Shown here: in pieces, positions 61,024-64,000 of the stretch
Position numbering within the stretch: the first letter of the stretch is position 1
How the letters are laid out: each line of letters begins with the position of its first letter
DNA from: Lodderomyces elongisporus
Taxonomy: Eukaryota > Ascomycota > Pichiomycetes > Serinales > Debaryomycetaceae
Assembly: GCF_030384665.1 (NCBI RefSeq)
Contig: NC_083679.1
Coordinates: 310,001 to 374,000, forward strand
Direction of reading: 5' to 3'
Length of the DNA stretch: 64,000 nt
Position numbers and translations under genes: made by a program
Notes under the pieces: generated by a model
Databases searched by the model: none
The model's input: only the letters and a program-made list of their open reading frames with translations
What the model was told of the DNA's origin: nothing

Positions 61024-62886
61024 CTATAGTTTTCCACCTAGGATCTTTACTGCAAGACGCACACCATAACTAATCTTTCGATCTTCATCAATTGCATACT
61101 TTGGTGGATGTCCATGCAGCAGTTGCAGCACCGACGCTTGCTGCTCACCATTCAATGCAACATCCTGAACAATAACCGAATCAACCGCTTCCGATTGTGG
61201 CAATGTTGGACTGGGTAATTGTTTGGGCTGAAAGTCATCTAATGTCAACTCTGTGACATGCTCCATCAAATGGTCTATTTCTTTAGTCATCTCGCGTTTC
61301 AATGTCTCATCCTTTGTAATGATTATCGCATTGCTCTCCAAGTCGGAGCTGTATGCTCTCTTTGTATAGTTTGAAGATCCGATAATGGTTATACTTGGAT
61401 CGTTTTCCTCTGGCACTGTGATCCAGATTCCCTTTGCGTGGTATGTCCAGCCTCCTGGGGTGTTCACCACGCCGTTTTGCCATTCATACACGGTGATTAG
61501 TTGTTCCTTGCCAACTCGCTTGACATGTTCAAGAAATTTCTTGGCGAAAAGCAAATACGCCTCAGGGAGATAGTACGATACACCGGGTGATTTGTAGAAT
61601 GAGTTGGCTTTGGGTGATGCCGTGATGACTTTACCTCTTGCCTGGCCATTAATCAATCTGTCCTGGATCTCCGAAAGCATATTAAAGTATCCTGCAGTAA
61701 ACCACCACTTGATCTTGGGGGAGTCTAAGTAAGATAAGAGACGCAAGACTGCTGGTTTCTCAGTGGACAAGTCTTGGTTCAGTGGAAAGAGCGGAGTGAA
61801 TTGTGAAACTGCGTAAACAACAGTGTCAAAATCCAGGTGGTTGCGGTGTTCATCAAATGACTTTAGTTCATGTTGTTTGAGCAAAGGCAGCAACAAGTGT
61901 GAGGTGTCACTGATGAATCTTTGTTGGTTCAAGTGTGGTTCACAAGTTGGGTTTGTTGTTGGCCACACCAATTTGAAGCCTTGCTTGAGTTTGGTGGTGT
62001 GCAAGATCTGGTATGAAATGGATGATATAGCATTGTGAATCTTGTAGTAGTAATCGGTGATGGCCTTGTTCTTAAACAAGTAGTATCGGTCCTGGCGATC
62101 GGTAAAGTAATCCTGTGAAAGGTTAGCTCCTGAGAGAATTATTTCATCGTCAAACCCATATAATTTCATGTGTTGTAAGCCCCATCCTTCATTAATTCTT
62201 TTTGGAGTAAGGCTCTTTGTTAATCCAGACAAGTGAGGTGTATGGTACATGCGTATATCTACTCTGCGCTTGGTGTACTTTTCTTCCAACGCAACCAAGA
62301 GGGATGCCGAACATGTATTGTTGGGAGCTTCGCGGGTTCCTCTTAAACAATCAGTAAGTATCAGCACTTGCAAGTCGGGGTTTTGTGCCAAGGCCTTATC
62401 CAAACATGAGACTAACTCATGTTGTGTCTTGCCGATATATAAACTGGATAGAAAGATTCTGGTCTTGGCCGATAAAATTTTGCTTTTTAAAGTTTCGTAA
62501 AATATTGTGGGCTCCTGAATGATCTCTATTTCGCCTTTTTGCAAAAAGAATCGTGGAGCAATAGAGTCCAACTGCTGGAAGATAGTGGCTAGCCTTGGAT
62601 GGAACTGTGAAGCTTGCTCATCTGATATCGCAGGGTTATTAGTGGAGTATTGTCTAGACGATGAAGGTGGGGATGTTGAAGAATTGCCGTTGAAAAAGTA
62701 GTTATAGACTGATGAGATCATCGGAATGCCAGATGATGCTATGTATGTATGTTTTGAGGATGAATAGTGATTGGAGTATTCTTTGCTATTGGCTCTTGCT
62801 GATCGGTGTCTAAGTTGTTGTTTAAATAATAACAATGACGATGGAACTAGTAGTAAAGATTTTCTGCTGCTACTTGGTACCGGCAT
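61024..62886 (-). CDS. PGS1: Phosphatidylglycerophosphate synthase Pgs1
   Basis: 620 residues. It makes phosphatidylglycerol-phosphate from CDP-diacylglycerol and glycerol-3-phosphate, the committed step of cardiolipin synthesis, at the mitochondrial inner membrane. The N-terminus (PSSSRKSLLLVPSSLLLF, then an Arg-rich segment) is a mitochondrial targeting region. Two phospholipase-D-type HxK motifs are present: HMKLYGFDDEIILSGANLS (about residue 245) and HAKGIWITVPEENDP ... IIGSSNYTKRAYSSDLE (about 480-520). They form the catalytic core of the eukaryotic, PLD-superfamily type enzyme. It is longer than S. cerevisiae Pgs1 (521) because of the N-terminal Ser-rich extension. S. cerevisiae PGS1 is YCL004W, in the same syntenic block. 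Confidence 0.96.
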   Translation of the reverse strand: MPVPSSSRKSLLLVPSSLLLFKQQLRHRSARANSKEYSNHYSSSKHTYIASSGIPMISSVYNYFFNGNSSTSPPSSSRQYSTNNPAISDEQASQFHPRLATIFQQLDSIAPRFFLQKGEIEIIQEPTIFYETLKSKILSAKTRIFLSSLYIGKTQHELVSCLDKALAQNPDLQVLILTDCLRGTREAPNNTCSASLLVALEEKYTKRRVDIRMYHTPHLSGLTKSLTPKRINEGWGLQHMKLYGFDDEIILSGANLSQDYFTDRQDRYYLFKNKAITDYYYKIHNAISSISYQILHTTKLKQGFKLVWPTTNPTCEPHLNQQRFISDTSHLLLPLLKQHELKSFDEHRNHLDFDTVVYAVSQFTPLFPLNQDLSTEKPAVLRLLSYLDSPKIKWWFTAGYFNMLSEIQDRLINGQARGKVITASPKANSFYKSPGVSYYLPEAYLLFAKKFLEHVKRVGKEQLITVYEWQNGVVNTPGGWTYHAKGIWITVPEENDPSITIIGSSNYTKRAYSSDLESNAIIITKDETLKREMTKEIDHLMEHVTELTLDDFQPKQLPSPTLPQSEAVDSVIVQDVALNGEQQASVLQLLHGHPPKYAIDEDRKISYGVRLAVKILGGKL

Positions 62887-64000
62887 TTATCCGATGTATG
62901 TATGTGTGTGTGTGGGGCGGGAAGGAGAGGTAGGACCTGGAAATATTGAAAAAAAAAAAATTTACATATATTGATATCAATATATCGATATATCAATATA
63001 CATACAAATGGATGTATTATGCTACACTTTTTTTTCTTTTTCTTTTTCTTTTTATTTTTTATTTTTTATTTTTTTATATTTTTGGGTTAAGCTTCAAAAA
63101 GACGAACACCGAAGTAAAGCCAAAATTAAAAAAAAAATTTAAAGAAAAAAAAGAAATAAAAAGAAATAAAAAAAAAATGTAAAAATAAAAATCTATGATA
63201 AAGGAATAGGAACGGTGCTGTGCTTACTTTGACACCAATAGCAAATGAAGATGCAAAGTAGTGTGACCATTTTCTTTTTTTCTACTTTTTCGTTTGAATT
63301 GCCAACTCTAGTGCTTTTGCCTTTATAAAGCAAGATACCTCTTTTCCTGGATTGGGTAAAATACTGTTCACTGAAACAGGGCTTTGTTTTGTTTTGTTTC
63401 GTTTTGTTTTGCTTTGTTTGCAGAATAACTGGAACGACGGAGCAGAGCGAGTAAATGAAATCTCTTATCTCAACATCCCAAAAAGAGAAAAAAATTATTT
63501 TTTTTTCCTTTTATGATGCAACACCAACGCTACCATATGCTAAGAAGCAGAAGACATAAATCAAGAATAAAGAGCATTGCAGAACACCCAAAATGCTCAA
63601 GCAAACGTTTAAATGTCTCACCAAGAAATTATCTAAGCCCGAAAATGTCAAGAGTGAATGGGCAAATATTGGAAACCCCGCCCCTCCCCAAAAAAAAAGA
63701 ACCAAAAGCCAAAGAAAGGAAAAAGTGAAGAAACCAGTTTCTGGAAAACAAATAGTTGGAAAAAAATAAGAGAAAAAGAGAAAAAGAGAAAAAAAGCATA
63801 TCCCAGAAAAAACCGTTATGAATCACCGAATGGGGTGGGGAATAATTTAGAGGAAGAAGAGTAAAGGAAATGGGGAAATGGGGAAATGAGGAAGAGATGG
63901 AGTAATAGCTTTAGATATAGTTTAAGACCTTCTCTATTCTTCTTCTATATAGGCCAGCTATAGGCTATCTTCATATATTCTCTGCCATTCAGCATATTCC
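62887..64000. other. PGS1 upstream region and window end, no gene
   Basis: 1.1 kb. It holds an 18-bp palindrome TATATTGATATCAATATA at 62967-62984 followed by related ATATCGATATATC sequence, A/T-runs (63030-63190), TTTTG pentamers (63385-63415) and GAGAAAAA repeats (63770-63800). Frames of 60-78 codons here are homopolymer-derived. No gene can be supported. Confidence 0.6.

Noticed and set aside
1..64000. tRNA, rRNA or snRNA genes
   Set aside because: I looked for T-loop (GGTTCGA-type) and matching acceptor sequence in the spacers and found none that fold. A covariance-model scan would be decisive.
1..64000. Transposons or integrated viral sequence
   Set aside because: No reverse transcriptase, integrase, transposase, LTR pair or capsid-like frame is present. 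All long frames are accounted for by cellular genes.

Overview
The window is 64 kb of nuclear DNA from an ascomycetous yeast of the CUG-Ser (CTG) clade, the group of Candida albicans, the C. parapsilosis complex and Lodderomyces. The genes are mostly intron-poor, separated by AT-rich spacers full of microsatellites and homopolymers. The gene content is typical budding yeast (MCM1, GPH1, PMR1, LEU2, NFS1, BUD3, GBP2, PGS1). Codon CTG falls at serine or polar positions (GPH1 at 16311; aligned cell-wall repeats around 1130 and 6176). A species call (Lodderomyces or the C. parapsilosis group) would be a guess. Wherever protein residues are described here, a CTG codon should be read as Ser.

Layout. 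2-7150: a 5'-truncated giant GPI-anchored cell-wall protein built of about 46 copies of one Thr/Ser-rich repeat core. 8.6-11.8 kb: MCM1 and IOC4, both on the minus strand, neighbours in S. cerevisiae too (YMR043W/YMR044W). 13.9-16.6 kb: GPH1 (glycogen phosphorylase). 18.8-20.5 kb: a sugar-porter MFS transporter. 21-30.2 kb: KAP114, SUA5 and PMR1 in tandem, followed by an HPP-domain membrane protein. 32.2-35.8 kb: COQ11 and a stress-type Btn2-like protein on the minus strand. 35.8-39.3 kb: a 3.5-kb gene-free spacer with a perfect heat-shock element. 39.3-49.2 kb: a Dfi1-like membrane sensor, DCC1, PET8 (one intron), NFS1 and LEU2, all on the plus strand. 49.4-59.6 kb: BUD3, a DUF2015 protein, GBP2 (intron straight after the ATG) and SGF29 on the minus strand. 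60-62.9 kb: a PQ-loop protein (plus) and PGS1 (minus). The last 1.1 kb holds no gene.

DCC1-NFS1-LEU2-BUD3-DUF2015-GBP2-SGF29-PQ-loop-PGS1 matches, in content and largely in order, the left arm of S. cerevisiae chromosome III (YCL016C to YCL002C). PET8, which sits next to HRB1 (the paralogue of GBP2) on S. cerevisiae chromosome XIV, is interleaved. The window therefore looks like the unduplicated ancestral order. From memory, many of these genes also lie together on C. albicans chromosome 7.

Functional links are few. GBP2 and SGF29 act in gene expression, DCC1 in sister-chromatid cohesion, and NFS1, PGS1, COQ11, SUA5 and PET8 in mitochondria or tRNA modification. The most notable items are the repeat architecture with three Cys-bracketed dibasic (Kex2-type) cassettes, internal evidence for CUG=Ser, the two introns, the heat-shock element upstream of the Btn2-like gene, and a leaky-scanning start in SUA5.
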